The notes under the pieces were generated by a model. It saw only the letters and a list, made by a program, of their open reading frames with translations, searched no databases and was not told the origin of the DNA. A DNA stretch of 64,000 nt from Bryoerythrophyllum caledonicum (lineage: Eukaryota; Streptophyta; Bryopsida; Pottiales; Pottiaceae): the NCBI GenBank assembly GCA_963971425.1, contig OZ020516.1, forward strand, positions 35,824,199 to 35,888,198, in the 5' to 3' direction. The translations under genes and the position numbers were made by a program. Each line of letters begins with the position of its first letter. The stretch's first letter is position 1. Positions 34,093-46,100 of the stretch are shown piece by piece.

Positions 34093-35231
34093 TCCCTAAA
34101 GTTCCTTGGCAATATCGTTCAAATACTAGTCCAAAACTGCCACTATAAAAAAGAGGCAAAAAAATCAAATTTTTGAGCAAGATTTTAGACTTTAACCGTA
34201 AGATCTTAAAATAGACTCCTACATTTACATGCCATATTTTTTTGGTTGCAATCCAGTGCACAAATATGAAGATTATAGCGTTTGAAGTGCAAGAAATGGT
34301 TTTATGTGCCCCTTGTCTGGTTAGGTCAACCCACTTTGACTTCGCGTATCTTGTAACTTTAACACTAAAGTGTATTCGGAACCATTATCAATATAATTCA
34401 TATGATGTTAGCTAATAGTGTGCAAAAGTTTAGGTCACAACAAAGAGTGAAGCATGTTGAAATAAACAGTTTGGTGCATAAGGGTACAAAAACGTGACAA
34501 TGACTTCAAAAATGGAGTGGAAATGTTTGTTGCATACAACTTTACATATTTGAAAATCCCAATGGTTCAAACTTGTCATTCCATTTTTCACTAATTTAGG
34601 AAAAATAATTGGGTAAAAATGGTATAATATCTCATTTAAAACAATTTATTGAAACATCCAGGCAGCTTTTGGTAAGGCAACCTTTGAAAATGGGTCTTGT
34701 TCATCAAATGTTGGGCCACGTCATCTCACCCACTTTCCCTAAAAGTCAGGGTTCTTAAACTTTTGTTCACACAAGGGAAAAAAAAAAATCCAACATGGCG
34801 GGCATGTGTTGGTCGCTTTATGGATCCTGTAGATAGCAAGCGGGGCCAATCCAATTCCATTTTAAATTTTTTTTCTTAAAGAATTTTCTTGACTTTTATG
34901 AAAGGCATCTTATAAGGTTCTTCTCCCACTCATGATTTGGATTGCCTCACCCTTCCTCCACCCTTTGTGCCCCTATTTACTGCCCCTCTTTGACACTTAT
35001 ATTTCATTGGCTCACAAGGCTGCCCAGGCTGCCCAAGGTCCCCATATTTGACTTCGAAGGCCAATAACTTTCAAACTATGAGTGCAAAAAAATTAAAAAA
35101 AAATACCCCCTCGAAGCTCTTATCAGGGACAATCTAGAATAAAATTTTCAAAAAAAAAAGATTTTTTTAATCTTTAGGAACTTGCCCAAAATCGAAATTG
35201 TCCCCCCAAAGGACACTTGGTCCTTTAGAGG
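34093..35231 (+). mobile_element. TTAA-flanked non-autonomous element, copy 5 (1,139 bp), diverged
   Basis: Left TTAA at 34089-34092 with TCCCTAAAGTTCCTTGG; right end CTTGGTCCTTTAGAGG followed by TTCA. Internal landmarks ACCGTAAGATCTT and ATTATAGCGTTTGAAG match copies 1 and 4. No coding region. Confidence 0.65.
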
Positions 35232-35639
35232 TTCATATGCACACAACTTGTGCACACCACAATCTTCTCAATGCAAGTGCACTTGTGAGGCTTTTTGTTT
35301 AGGATTTTCTTTGTAAGTTTTGGAGAGGCCTTTAGTGATTGGTTATGGCTTTTAGAAGATCTAAAAATTAGCATAGGTTACTTCTTTAGATGTATGAGCA
35401 AAAAAAATTATATGACGAGATTTCAACAATTTTGGGCATTCCTCAAAGTACTTGTTTTGGCATGGTGTAGAGGTTTCATAAGAGAGGAGTCTGAAAGACA
35501 AAACCTCACCCTATAGACCTGTAATTCTTCATGAACGTTGTGACTATGACATTGTGAGGAAGTTTTAAATGATCAAAATACTAGTACATTGGTAGTTGCA
35601 GGAAGAGCGTTACGATCTCATGGCATGCAATTGGGTAAT

Positions 35640-36385
35640 GATATAGTTAGAAGGAGTATTCAAAGGCAAGAATTGATAGCATGAGTGAAGACCAAGAAAC
35701 CACTTTTGACAATGAAACAATACTCGAGTACGTTGTTTGCAGTGAGCAAAAGAAGTGCAAACATGCACATTGGAAGTTTTAAGCTCATGTAATTTTTTAA
35801 TGATGAGTCCAAAATCAATCTTTTTGGCTCAGATAGGCGTCAATATTACTGGAGAAAGAGTGAAAAATGTCATTCAGATCAGCATATGCAATCCACAGTC
35901 AAACTCGGAGGAAGAAGCATAATGGTTTTGAGTTGTATGAGTTGGAAAGGAGTTGACAAGCTTCATTTTATTAAGGGAAGCTGGATAAATATGTGTATCG
36001 CAACATTTTAGAGACGGAACTTTTGGGCACTATACAAATGCAAGGTTCGGAAGAGGACTAGGTTATTTTCCAAGATGACAATATGATCCAGAGCATATTG
36101 CACATTGTGTTGTAGATTGGTTGGTTGCTTGAAAATTTCTCCTTATTGGTTATCTTCCACAATCACCTCACTTCAATCCAATAGAGCATCTCTAAAATGA
36201 AGTAGATTGACATCTGAGAGGTTTGAGAGAAAATCCACTCGCAGAAGTGACTTATGCGAGAAGACCCAAGAATTTTGGTACAATATTGAAGTTGATATTG
36301 GTAGGAAGTTGATATGCTCTATGCCTCAAAGAGCTCTTCATGTCTACCAAGCAAGAGGTAGCTGCAGGCGGTGGTAGTGTTTGTC
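35640..36385 (+). pseudogene. Third Tc1-like transposase remnant
   Basis: Broken plus-strand frames give IVRRSIQRQELIA (second HTH region), NDESKINLFGSDRRQYYWRKSE (first Asp region), VKLGGRSIMVLSCMSWKGV, and later SNRASL and MPQRALHVYQARG near the C-terminus. The sequence is from a different Tc1 lineage than the other two: here the Asp box is DESKINLFGSD. The second Asp and Glu boxes are too damaged to read. Terminal repeats were not located. Confidence 0.7.
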
Positions 36386-36389
36386 AATA

Positions 36390-36941
36390 TTTGAGAGTTG
36401 AATCAGTGAATAGTAATGGTATTTTAGCCTTTTAGTCTTGTTTTTTATAGTTGATATCGAATAGAAATCAGCTTATGTAAAGAGAATATTACAAGCTTGT
36501 TGCACATTTGAATATAATGTGTTTTTCTAGTTTATATTTTCATTGACAACTTTGTGATGTATGCTTGTTGCAACTATACACTTTTGTGGATGTGTTCTTG
36601 CTATTTTATAAGAGTTGATGTAGATTAGGTAGTTGATTTTCTAAAGAAGCTACTTTTGTACAAGGATTTATGCTAGCCATTGAATATACGTGCCTACCTA
36701 ACTCAATTATAGAGGAAAAACATAGCTATAGAGCACCTTGAATAAACACCTTGAATCAATAGCTTGGTTATTAGAAGGAAAAAAAGAAGCATTTTCTATT
36801 GTTGGATATCCTCAATGCAAATGATTTGTTGACTTTAGATTATAAAGATTTTTTTTAAAAAAAAAATAAATATTAATACATCTGTTTGTCTACCATCTTT
36901 TGAAGTGTTCTTGGCAAAACATAGTCATGGTCCTTTAGGGA
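36390..36941. other. AT-rich DNA ending in a TTAA-family right terminus
   Basis: 36928-36945 reads ATGGTCCTTTAGGGATTAA. No paired left terminus was found; 35232-36941 may be one decayed element carrying the Tc1 remnant as an insertion. Confidence 0.4.
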
Positions 36942-36945
36942 TTAA

Positions 36946-37642
36946 TGTCCATTTAGCCTTTATTGTACAAATTTCTTCATGTTTTTTTAACTATTTTTAA
37001 ATTTCAAATACGTCTTAAAATTCTATATGCATATATTTTTTTTAGTACACTGAATATGTTTATTCATCAAATTTTCCTTGAATTCGTAAGATAACACAAC
37101 TTTCATGTTTTCATTGTTTTCTTTCCTAAAAGTCAAAATGAACAATGTCTCCCAAGGGAGAAATGGTCATCAAGGGGTTTCGTTGATTGTTACAAGGCAT
37201 CCAACATTATATTCTAAGTACAATTCATTTATTATACACATGTGATACACATTTCAATTGGCAATGTGAAAAAGTGCCAATAAGGTAAACCCCCCATAGT
37301 TCACAGGTGATCTAATATTTTTCGACAAAAGTAAATTAGTTACGAAGTGTACTGCCATGTTTAGTTAGTGGCCGCCAATAAGTACCCTAAATAAGTACAG
37401 GCCAAAAGTGAGGGGTCCTTACTAATAGCAAACCTCAATTTGGAGCTTAATCGGTGGGAATGGGATGGAAGTGGGATGAATATACTCCAATTTTATAGCT
37501 CTTGGTTGTGGGTCTTGGTTGATTACCAAGGAGTTACCTCATAACAAATATGTTGATTACGATGACTTTAATGAGTTAGAGTTCTCTAAGGTGTTTGTGT
37601 ACCTTATTTTTGCATGCAAGTTGCATTATAGGGGAATTGGAC
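36946..37642. other. AT-rich spacer, no gene seen
   Basis: No recognised repeat or coding sequence. Confidence 0.5.
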
Positions 37643-37646
37643 TTGA

Positions 37647-39050
37647 CCCCTAATTTTTTTGGACTAATTTCACACCAAAAAAACTTCAAAACTATTGATT
37701 CTACTAGCGCAATGAATAAGCAAGGAAAATGAAGCTTTTATCTCTAGTTTAGACCATAGGGTCTCAATTTGAACTTATTAAGTAGCATACTTACAAAATT
37801 TCATCAACTTTGACTGTGCAAATTGAAAAATTATTATGTTTGAAGTTGAGAAAATAATTCATTTTCTTCCCTACATTGAGTGGATCAGCAGACTTTGATT
37901 TCGCTTGGTGTCAAATTTTAACCACACAAGGTCTAAATTCAGTATCATCATATCAAGCATGATATGAGTTCCTTGTACACCAATTTTTAGAGGTAGAAAA
38001 GGTGTGGAGCATATTATGAATAATTGTGCAAGGAGTGGATGTTCAAAATTTGCCAATTCACGTATTATTTTTTGTGAACCTGTATGTTTGGATACTCATA
38101 CCTGTATGAGTATCCAAACAATCAATAAGAAGGTTTACACCATATCTTGTTGTGGAAACAATAAAAAGTTTACACCATATCTTGTTGTGGAAACAATAAA
38201 AAGTTTTAAAAATGAAGATTTCTAAGTTTTATATGGAGAATAAGTTTTTTTAGCACCTTGCATGACAATGTGTGAATAGAGTTATCCGCAAAGTACCTCA
38301 AATCCTCAGTTTCTAACCTGTAAAATGGAAAAGCCAAGGTTGCCGAGTCCACTGGGAGGGTTTCTCTGTAGACCTTGAATAGAACATTGGATAGATTAGT
38401 TTTAGAGCCCTAAAATTCCCAAACTCCCGTTTGTGCCTGGCTTTTATTTTAAGCAAACTCTGACCCTTCACAACTCTAGGATTGTAGGATACATGCCAGA
38501 GTGTCATAACGTTCAACATTGTTTTTGTTTGTTTTCGGGAGATTTGTGCCATTTGTGCCATAAATAACACCTCCATAAAACCCTCAAATCCTGAATTTAT
38601 TTCACAGGATTACTTTGCGGCTACACTCAAATACAGGTTAGATTCTCATTTGCATGAAAAAAGGAGGACAAAAGACCGGTTCCCTTTACGAATAACTCAA
38701 ATGTGAAAATGTTTGACTTGGGTTAATGTGCCATTTTTTCACTAACGACAAAATTGTTTTTGACAATATGAAAAGAAACAATATTACTTGCTAGTATTGA
38801 AAACCTTACATTTGAAAGAATGTCCAAGCAAAAAGATTTGGAGTTGCCCAACGTGCACACATTTGAGAAGTTTTTCTTTACAATGGCATAACTTTTTTCC
38901 AATAGGTCCAAGGAGAATAAAAATTTTAATCGATCGTAACTCTTGTCTTCTTGTACAAAACTTCAAGAATTTCAGATATAAATCACAACCATGGGAAAGC
39001 GCCCAAGATTGGCAAAAAAAACCCACCTTAGGACTATTATCATTTAGGGG
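37647..39050 (+). mobile_element. TTAA-flanked element, copy 6 (1,404 bp), with nested insertion
   Basis: Left flank TTGA (37643-37646), right flank TTAA (39051-39054). Collinear with copies 1 and 4 (ACTTCAAAACT, GACCATAGGGTCTC, TTTGACTGTGCAAATTG, GACTTTGATTTCGCTTGG), except for a 420-bp insertion at 38279-38698. Without it the element would be about 984 bp, close to its relatives. The left interior also has a 36-bp tandem duplication at about 38123-38202 (ACACCATATCTTGTTGTGGA twice). Confidence 0.75.
38279..38698. mobile_element. 420-bp nested TIR insertion, unclassified
   Basis: Starts GAGTTATCCGCAAAGTACC and ends, in reverse complement, GAGTTATTCGTAAAGGGAACC. It interrupts the host element between ACAATGTGTGAA and TGTGAAAATGTTTGAC, a phrase that is continuous in copy 4 (23355-23385). 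A TGTGAAtA / TGTGAAAA pair may be the target duplication, but its exact size is unclear. Confidence 0.65.
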
Positions 39051-39054
39051 TTAA

Positions 39055-39345
39055 AGGCTATGCCCTGGGTTGATTATTCTGATCTTCCCTTGCTCACCAA
39101 GTCGCCAACATGAAAGTGTTTCGGTTCATATTCCAGACAATCTATCAAATACCGCACTGAACGGAAAGGATGAGAGCAGAGCAGATAAAAGATGGCTAGC
39201 TTTGAAGTTAGCAAAGAAATCTATTCCAGCGGTTAGCCACAAGATTTTCATTGGCAGGGAAGAAACTACAGATTAACCAAGGACAGGAGTGATTTAACTG
39301 AAAACAGAATCTGATGTACCTACAGAGAAAAGCTTAAAAAGCATG
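39055..39345. other. 3' flank of the callose synthase gene
   Basis: Probably includes the 3' UTR on the minus strand. No clear AATAAA signal was seen within about 200 bp of the stop. Confidence 0.4.
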
Positions 39346-42300
39346 CTACTTATCCTTGTCCCCAGACAGCAACGTCGAAATCTCAAGGCCTCTACTGAAC
39401 GCCTGGTTAAAGACGAGGCGGGTCTGGAAAGTCGAGACAAAAGGAAACCAAGAGAGCAGGGCAATGGGGATGAAAATAATGGCTCCCATGAACGCTTCGT
39501 ATAGTCTAGCTATGGAACGAACCGACTTCCACAGCCGCAGCCGCTTCATTACTGGTCGTAGTGCGATTGCAATCTGAAAGACAATTTAGTTGGACTCTCA
39601 GTATCTAGTCGGTATAAACAAGGTCATGCCTAAAATGGTTGGAGAAAACAAATGGTTGAAGGAAACTCACGGATAGAAGGCCCCATCCCGTTGGGACAAG
39701 CGACAAAACACTTGCAAAAACATCGCCAATTGTAAGGTCCGTCATAGCCACAGCCACACTCGCCCCTCCGATGATGCCCAAGAAGACTATCATTTGAAAC
39801 AACCGTAGAAAGAGCTGGAAGTTTGCGGACGACTTCTGATTGACGGAAAATACCTACAACTCGGCAACCAATGTCAAGACATAAATAAGTAAATTAGTAA
39901 ATAAATAAGTAAATAAGTAAATAAATAAGTAAATGAATAAGTAAATAAGTAAATGAATAAGTAAATAAGTAAATGAATAAGTAAATAAGTAAATGAATAA
40001 GTAAATAAGTAAATAAATCAATAATATATAATAAATCAATAATTAATAGATAATAAATAAATAAATAAACGAAGATAGTGCTAGATACAAGTCGATGACC
40101 CTACACTTTCTGCTAATGAATCGGCCAAGAAGATTAATAAAAATTTGATAGCAAACGGTCACCTTAAATGCAAGGACGATGAAAGCCAACACACACCAAG
40201 AGAACCCATACACCTGCACACCACATAAGCGTAAAAGAATATTTAATATCGCACACAACAAATATACCATCACATTAGAACCAGATCTTGGCATTATAAC
40301 AACTTGAGACAATGCTCTATGACATTATACAACCAATTATGATGAACTATGACACAAAACTACGAAAGCATAAATAAGAAAAAGGATAGACTACCAACCC
40401 GGAAGTTTTTGTCATGACCAACAACATTCAGTGCATACACAACACCATACTGGATGAAGAAGAACCGCAAGCTTAGCACTATCTCCCAAAACCGGCCTCG
40501 AGGTGTTTGAATATGTGATTGCTCATCCACCCACCAGACTTCCCAACTCTTTATGCCCTTTTCTCCGATGCCTCCTTTGTGGAACAGCCAGTTCGTCCAG
40601 TCGTCAAAGTCTTTTACAGTTCTGTACAATAAGGTGCAACAGAGCTTTCAGCTCGAAAGAAGAACAATGAAAGTCGAGAGCAACTCAGCAATATGGGAAG
40701 AGGATCCAGAACTTCGCACAAGGCAAGATTCTCACTTTTGCCATTCAAACCCTGAAGGATTGAATATGTAAGGAGCCCATAACCATGAGATGGCAAGGAA
40801 CCAACTGCTGAATGTAAGTAGGATGTAGGTAAATGTTGTCCGTTCTGGAGCCCCATATGCAAGGTATACGATGAGCAGCAGCATAATTTCCAAACTGCAC
40901 CCAGCACCAAGGTAAGCTATCCTCTCAAGTACATGCAACTTTTATTGGTAAATCAGTGCACACAAATCAAAGTTGGATGCTCTGATTATGACATAGCTCA
41001 CCCTTTCACGAAGTGACTCCGGGAGTACATTCGATAGTTGTCAGCAAATTTGATATGTGCGACAACAAACCCTCTGCCAGTGCTCGCGTACTGCATGAGC
41101 GCGAAAATCAACAGTCAAAACTATTACATGTAGAGTTGAAGTTGCATCAACAAAAACTGTCAAGTACCACAATGTCAAATTCTCTTACGCAATTAAATGA
41201 TTGCACATGTCCCGAATAATAAATCACGGAGTGACATAACAACACTCGACAATGCCCTGAATCTACAGTAAGCAAAGGTTGCCAAGATATGCTTTGTTTG
41301 CTGCTAAAGAATATCAATGGCTAGTCATTTTGCTAGTCATCTTAACAGGAGCATGCTTTTCTCGCAGAAGTTAGGTAATTTACCTTTGCACCTCCATGCA
41401 GAATGGTGCGGCCAAAATAGTGCGTTCGTGTTCCAAGTGAAAACGTAAAGAACACGGAACTCAGTTGAAGCTGCATTGTGAAAAAACTAATAATCGCCTG
41501 GAATCACATAGAACAGAAATGTCATTAAAATGAGCAGAATATTTAGCAGGACATGAAACAAGGCTCTGGATAAACGAATGCACGTGTCATAACTAAGAAA
41601 CGACAGTAACATCTTCCATAAGCTACAAATTACTAAGAAAGGTCCATCTCAGGTTCCAACGAGCCCAAGACCTAGAGATTGCAGTTGCAAAACGATGGTG
41701 TTCTTAACTTGCAAAGCTTTGCAATCGTAGAGGACGGTACATATGTGATGCAACACAGATGGACCGTCATAAATTACCGGAAGGTAATGCTGGAGTTCAA
41801 AGGATAAAGGGATATCTTACTCGCAAAATCCCTTCTTCTAGAACGAAGTTCATGATCATCGGCAAAGCGGTGAAAACGCCAATCTGGAGCAGAAATTGTG
41901 TATCGAGGGCTGATTGCAACGCCACATTCGTCGAAAGACCGTTCTCTTTTAGTGATGCATCCACTCCTGATAGTGCCTGTAGCAAATATCAAGGTTGATC
42001 GATGATCAATATATTAATTTAAGAACGGACCACAACGCTGAAAATGGTGTCCCTGCCGACTGCTGCAATTGTGAGCTAACCGAAACCGCAGATTATAGAT
42101 CAGACCTCGATTTTCAAAATCCAACAAGGCTTTATATAGAAACATGAAAAATGACACTTTCATGCCCTGCCATGACGCAATAGCTACAGCAATATTTCCA
42201 CTAAACAAAACAACTGATCGAGAAATCCTTTAGTCCTGGAAATTAGAAATGATACACACCAGATACACTTTGCCGTAGAGGAACACGTAGACCGTCAAGA

Positions 42301-43142
42301 CAGTCAGCTGCCAGCCATCAAATGAAACATCAGTTGCAAATACCTTAATAAAAAGTGAAACAGAAATGAATAAAGTTCATGAACTCGAATATTGCAAAGC
42401 ACCCTTAAATAGGAAACGCAAGCGACTCATTGATACATTCAACTTAAAAAATCTGTCAAAAAGCAGGTTTCATATAAAACATACCATAGTCGTAAAGTAG
42501 TACCCAACGGTGGTGAAGAAGAAAGACATCATCCGGAAGAAGTCAAAAAGTTGACCCAACCGATAAATGTCACGACTTAGGGTTTGCTCCCCATTTCCGG
42601 AAGCCACTTTCCCTTCAAACGCGGCAATTTGATTCAACCCAACATCCCTCCCCTTGCCGCACTGCACCATGATACACATATGAGCCCAGATGCTACTGTC
42701 AACATCAAGCTGTTGCTCAAAAGAAATATATAATCTAAGCCTGTGAAAGTTCATCGAAGAAACCGACCTGAATGTACTCATGATGGGTACCAAGCCCTTG
42801 ACGTAAAGTCGAATTGAATCCTGCATTAGAAAGCAATGGTATTGAAGTATTAATAGCCAAAAAGTAAGCGACTGCCAGCGAAGATACACAACCAAAGCTT
42901 GACCGTACATGAAGCAACCATAACACAGAACAATATTAACAAAATCGCTCAATTTCGTCATAATAATTTACTGATAAGCACCATATTCAAGGCAAATTCT
43001 GAATTAAAACTTTAAGTGAATGATGGAACCTGCAAAAATGTCTTCGCTCAAGTTTATCTGCTTAGATGCCTTGCTGATGCCTCCCCTTGTGATATGGAAA
43101 ATGCGGTCAAAGACATCTGGATGCCCATAATGCATTCTCACC
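39346..43142 (-). other. Callose synthase exons 37-48 (catalytic end and C-terminal membrane block)
   Basis: Exons: 37 43142-43030; 38 42820-42768; 39 42661-42485; 40 42307-42260; 41 41976-41821; 42 41497-41384; 43 41090-41002; 44 40894-40736; 45 40621-40399; 46 40213-40163; 47 39853-39671; 48 39573-39346 (stop TAG). Landmarks: exon 37 MHYGHPDVFDRIFHITRGG, 39 FFRMMSFFFTTVGYY, 42 FSLGTRTHYFGRTILHGG, 43 GRGFVVAHIKFADNYRMYSR, 44 WAPYIFNPSGFEWQK, 47 VPTGWGLLSV. Residue 1728 is Ala (GCG) and the box reads A-S-T-G, where family members I know have R-x-T-G. Confidence 0.88.
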
Positions 43143-46100
43143 CTACAGAACGTACAATCGACCAATTACATCAGAATTAGTCGTACACCTTCCGACTCAA
43201 CTACAGTCAAATAAGTCTAAGGATTATAGGTAAGCTTTAGTTTTCCAGAATTCAAAAATGTCTCTTGGAATGAAAATGCTTATAATCATGCTACATACTA
43301 TGACAACAAAAACTTGCAGCAACATCGAATAAAACTGATGCAATTACATGCCAAAAAACGCGTTCTATTGCGAATGCAGTCAATAGGCAGCGCCTTCAAG
43401 AGTGTAGAAGTACTAACTTGAGTGGCTTTGCGAGAACCCGTTGTCCAAGTGTTACGAAACTTCGTTCTTGCAGCGACATGAACCAAGCCAAAGACGACAC
43501 ACTGCAACCAGGCAAATGGTCACAAATGGGCTCAGAAGACAAACTGCAGAAGAAGAGAAGCTGCCTAATGAGACCTTGTACTGTTTCGAAGTGGAGTTCA
43601 ACCATAATTTGTAAGCAGCACTTTTTTCAAGCACAGAAAGAATGAGGAAGGGAAGGAAATGTCTGTACCTCCCAGTGAAAACATGCTCACGAACACCGAG
43701 AATGGTAGGTCTTCGCTCCGGGAGTCCATACTTTTTAGAATCAAATTCTTCTAGAAGGTTCCGCATTTTGAACGTCTCTTCCAAGTAATGCTCCTGCGAC
43801 AAGTTGGGGTACAAACCACCATGACAAGACTCTTGATCTACGTTCAAGTACTCCGAGATTTCTCTATATTTAAGCAGGTATCCCATAAAAACCATTGCTT
43901 CATGCTAACTGCGGAGAATAGAGTGAGGTTGCTCTGAAATATAGACAAACCTGATTCATGTCAATAGTCTGAAGAGCCTCTCCACGAGTGAACACAATCG
44001 CATGGTTTTGATTTTCAGGCTTGCCCTCTCCCAAAATGACTTCCCCAGGCAATTTTATAGAGTAAATTTCCTGCATCCACATTCCCCATTATTCAGAAAT
44101 GGATGTACTTAGTTAGAAATCAGTTTCAGCATGCCAGGGTCTTCGGTAAAAACAATGTTCCCAAGATGTAAGGTGTTTCGATGCATGAAAGCAGAAGATG
44201 ATTCCCTTAGGCATGATAAGTGAAGAGAACATTAATAACTGAATGTGACAAAAAGCATGAGAACGGCTCTGCCCATAACTCAAGACTGGCATTCACAGCC
44301 TCATTACCTGATCATTTCCGCTGGGATCCGCTTTCATAAGTTTCGAATAATACTCAGTGATCTCCTTATCTCCAACCTTCACCTTGCCCTTATGAATATA
44401 AGAAATTCTCAAAGAATCATTCCTGTCGAAATAATGGTTCAAACACATTTGCAACACACGCAGTTCAATAAAGTTGCCCATCAAAGTATGTCTACTTCAT
44501 CCTGAGGGACTGTTGCAAAGTTAGATTTCTGATTCATCTTCAGGATCGATCAACGTCATAATGCCATCAATGCGAGAGCATTTTGGACGTTAACGAGACC
44601 AGTAAAAGCCCGAAGGACAAACATATACACCAGCGAAAACATATATAAAATACCACTTCGTACATTTAAGTTTGCGACACATGATTAACAGATCTTAATT
44701 GACGTAAATAGAAAAATCGAAGTGAGCACTCACATTTTCATCAAGTAGGAGATGTCTGCGGCTTTCTGTCGGCCTTCGGGGCCTTTCAGCCCCTGGTTTT
44801 GTTCTCCATATATTTGAGCACTAACTACATACAGAAACTTCAGCTCTGCCTGAGCTCGTGCATCGAGAATACTTGATTCTAGTGAGGCACTCGATGATGA
44901 GTACTGAGATCCTTGTTCCAGATCTTCTGTTTCATACCAAAAGCACACATGACGGAATGACCATTGTCAAAGTAATCACTTGAGATTTCAATATTTTGAA
45001 TCTGATTGTACTTAGGCTATTCGATATAATCTAGAAAGTGCTGCGAGCATACATAATCTGCAAGGAAACGTAAGAAATAATAACCTGACAAAGCTGCTCC
45101 TTCTTGTTGCGCCTGTAATATTAGAGCTCTTTTGTAATACATCATTCCACGAACTGCGTCGGCATGAACAAAATGTGACTATTAGGTAGGGCCAAACAGT
45201 CATTTGTCAAAAGTACCGGCACAAACAGATACGGGAAGAGAAACCAAGGGAGCTGAACACACCTCAGACGAGATGCAAAAAGAACCACACATTCAAAAAA
45301 GCCGTCACAGCTCACAACTTAGTAGGTCCTTGAAGCCTATAGTATGCGGACCCTAGCCTCAAGTCACACATTCGTAAAAGATATATATAAGACCAACAAC
45401 ACCTACCTGTTCGTGCAAGAGTCTGTCCACGATAAGAAGCCCAAAGTCGCAAACTTAGTTTAATATCGTCATGCAGATCTTCAGGTTTCCTTTGCACTTC
45501 GTGAGGCTTCAACTTAAACTCGTTGGGAAAGATCGTCTTCAGAAGCGCTTTCCGAGCTTCACGGTCCTCCTTCTTTGGATAAACCCTCTCCAGAAAATTC
45601 TCCCATTCGTCTATAAAACATGCTAATGGTCAAATTAAGGCGAGAGAGAAATGCTAAAACCTTGCGTTTACTAATGATATCTAAAACCCAGGTTTAAATG
45701 AGAGCATTAAGCTTATGGAACTCAAATAAAAGAAACCCTCCAATAAATTTATCCATAAATCCTGACCACATAACTCAAATACAGGAAAAGTTTAACGCAT
45801 AAACTCTGCACGTCCGAAGACGGACGAACGGCGTGACAATCCACACCTGTCTAGGGACATGAACATACCTGGAACAATGGTCCTCAGGTAGTACATCATA
45901 GAAATACCATCACTGTTTGGCTTAGCCAGCTGTTGGGGACTGTAAATCACGTCTTCTTCATAATACGGTGTGAATACACTGTAAATCACCATCCAACCGA
46001 AAAAAGTCCTGGTGAGTATTAAACAACGGTCGTTACCATAATCACCAAATTTTGGAAACATAGAAGGACAACAGGACAACAACTGACCTGAAGGAAAACA

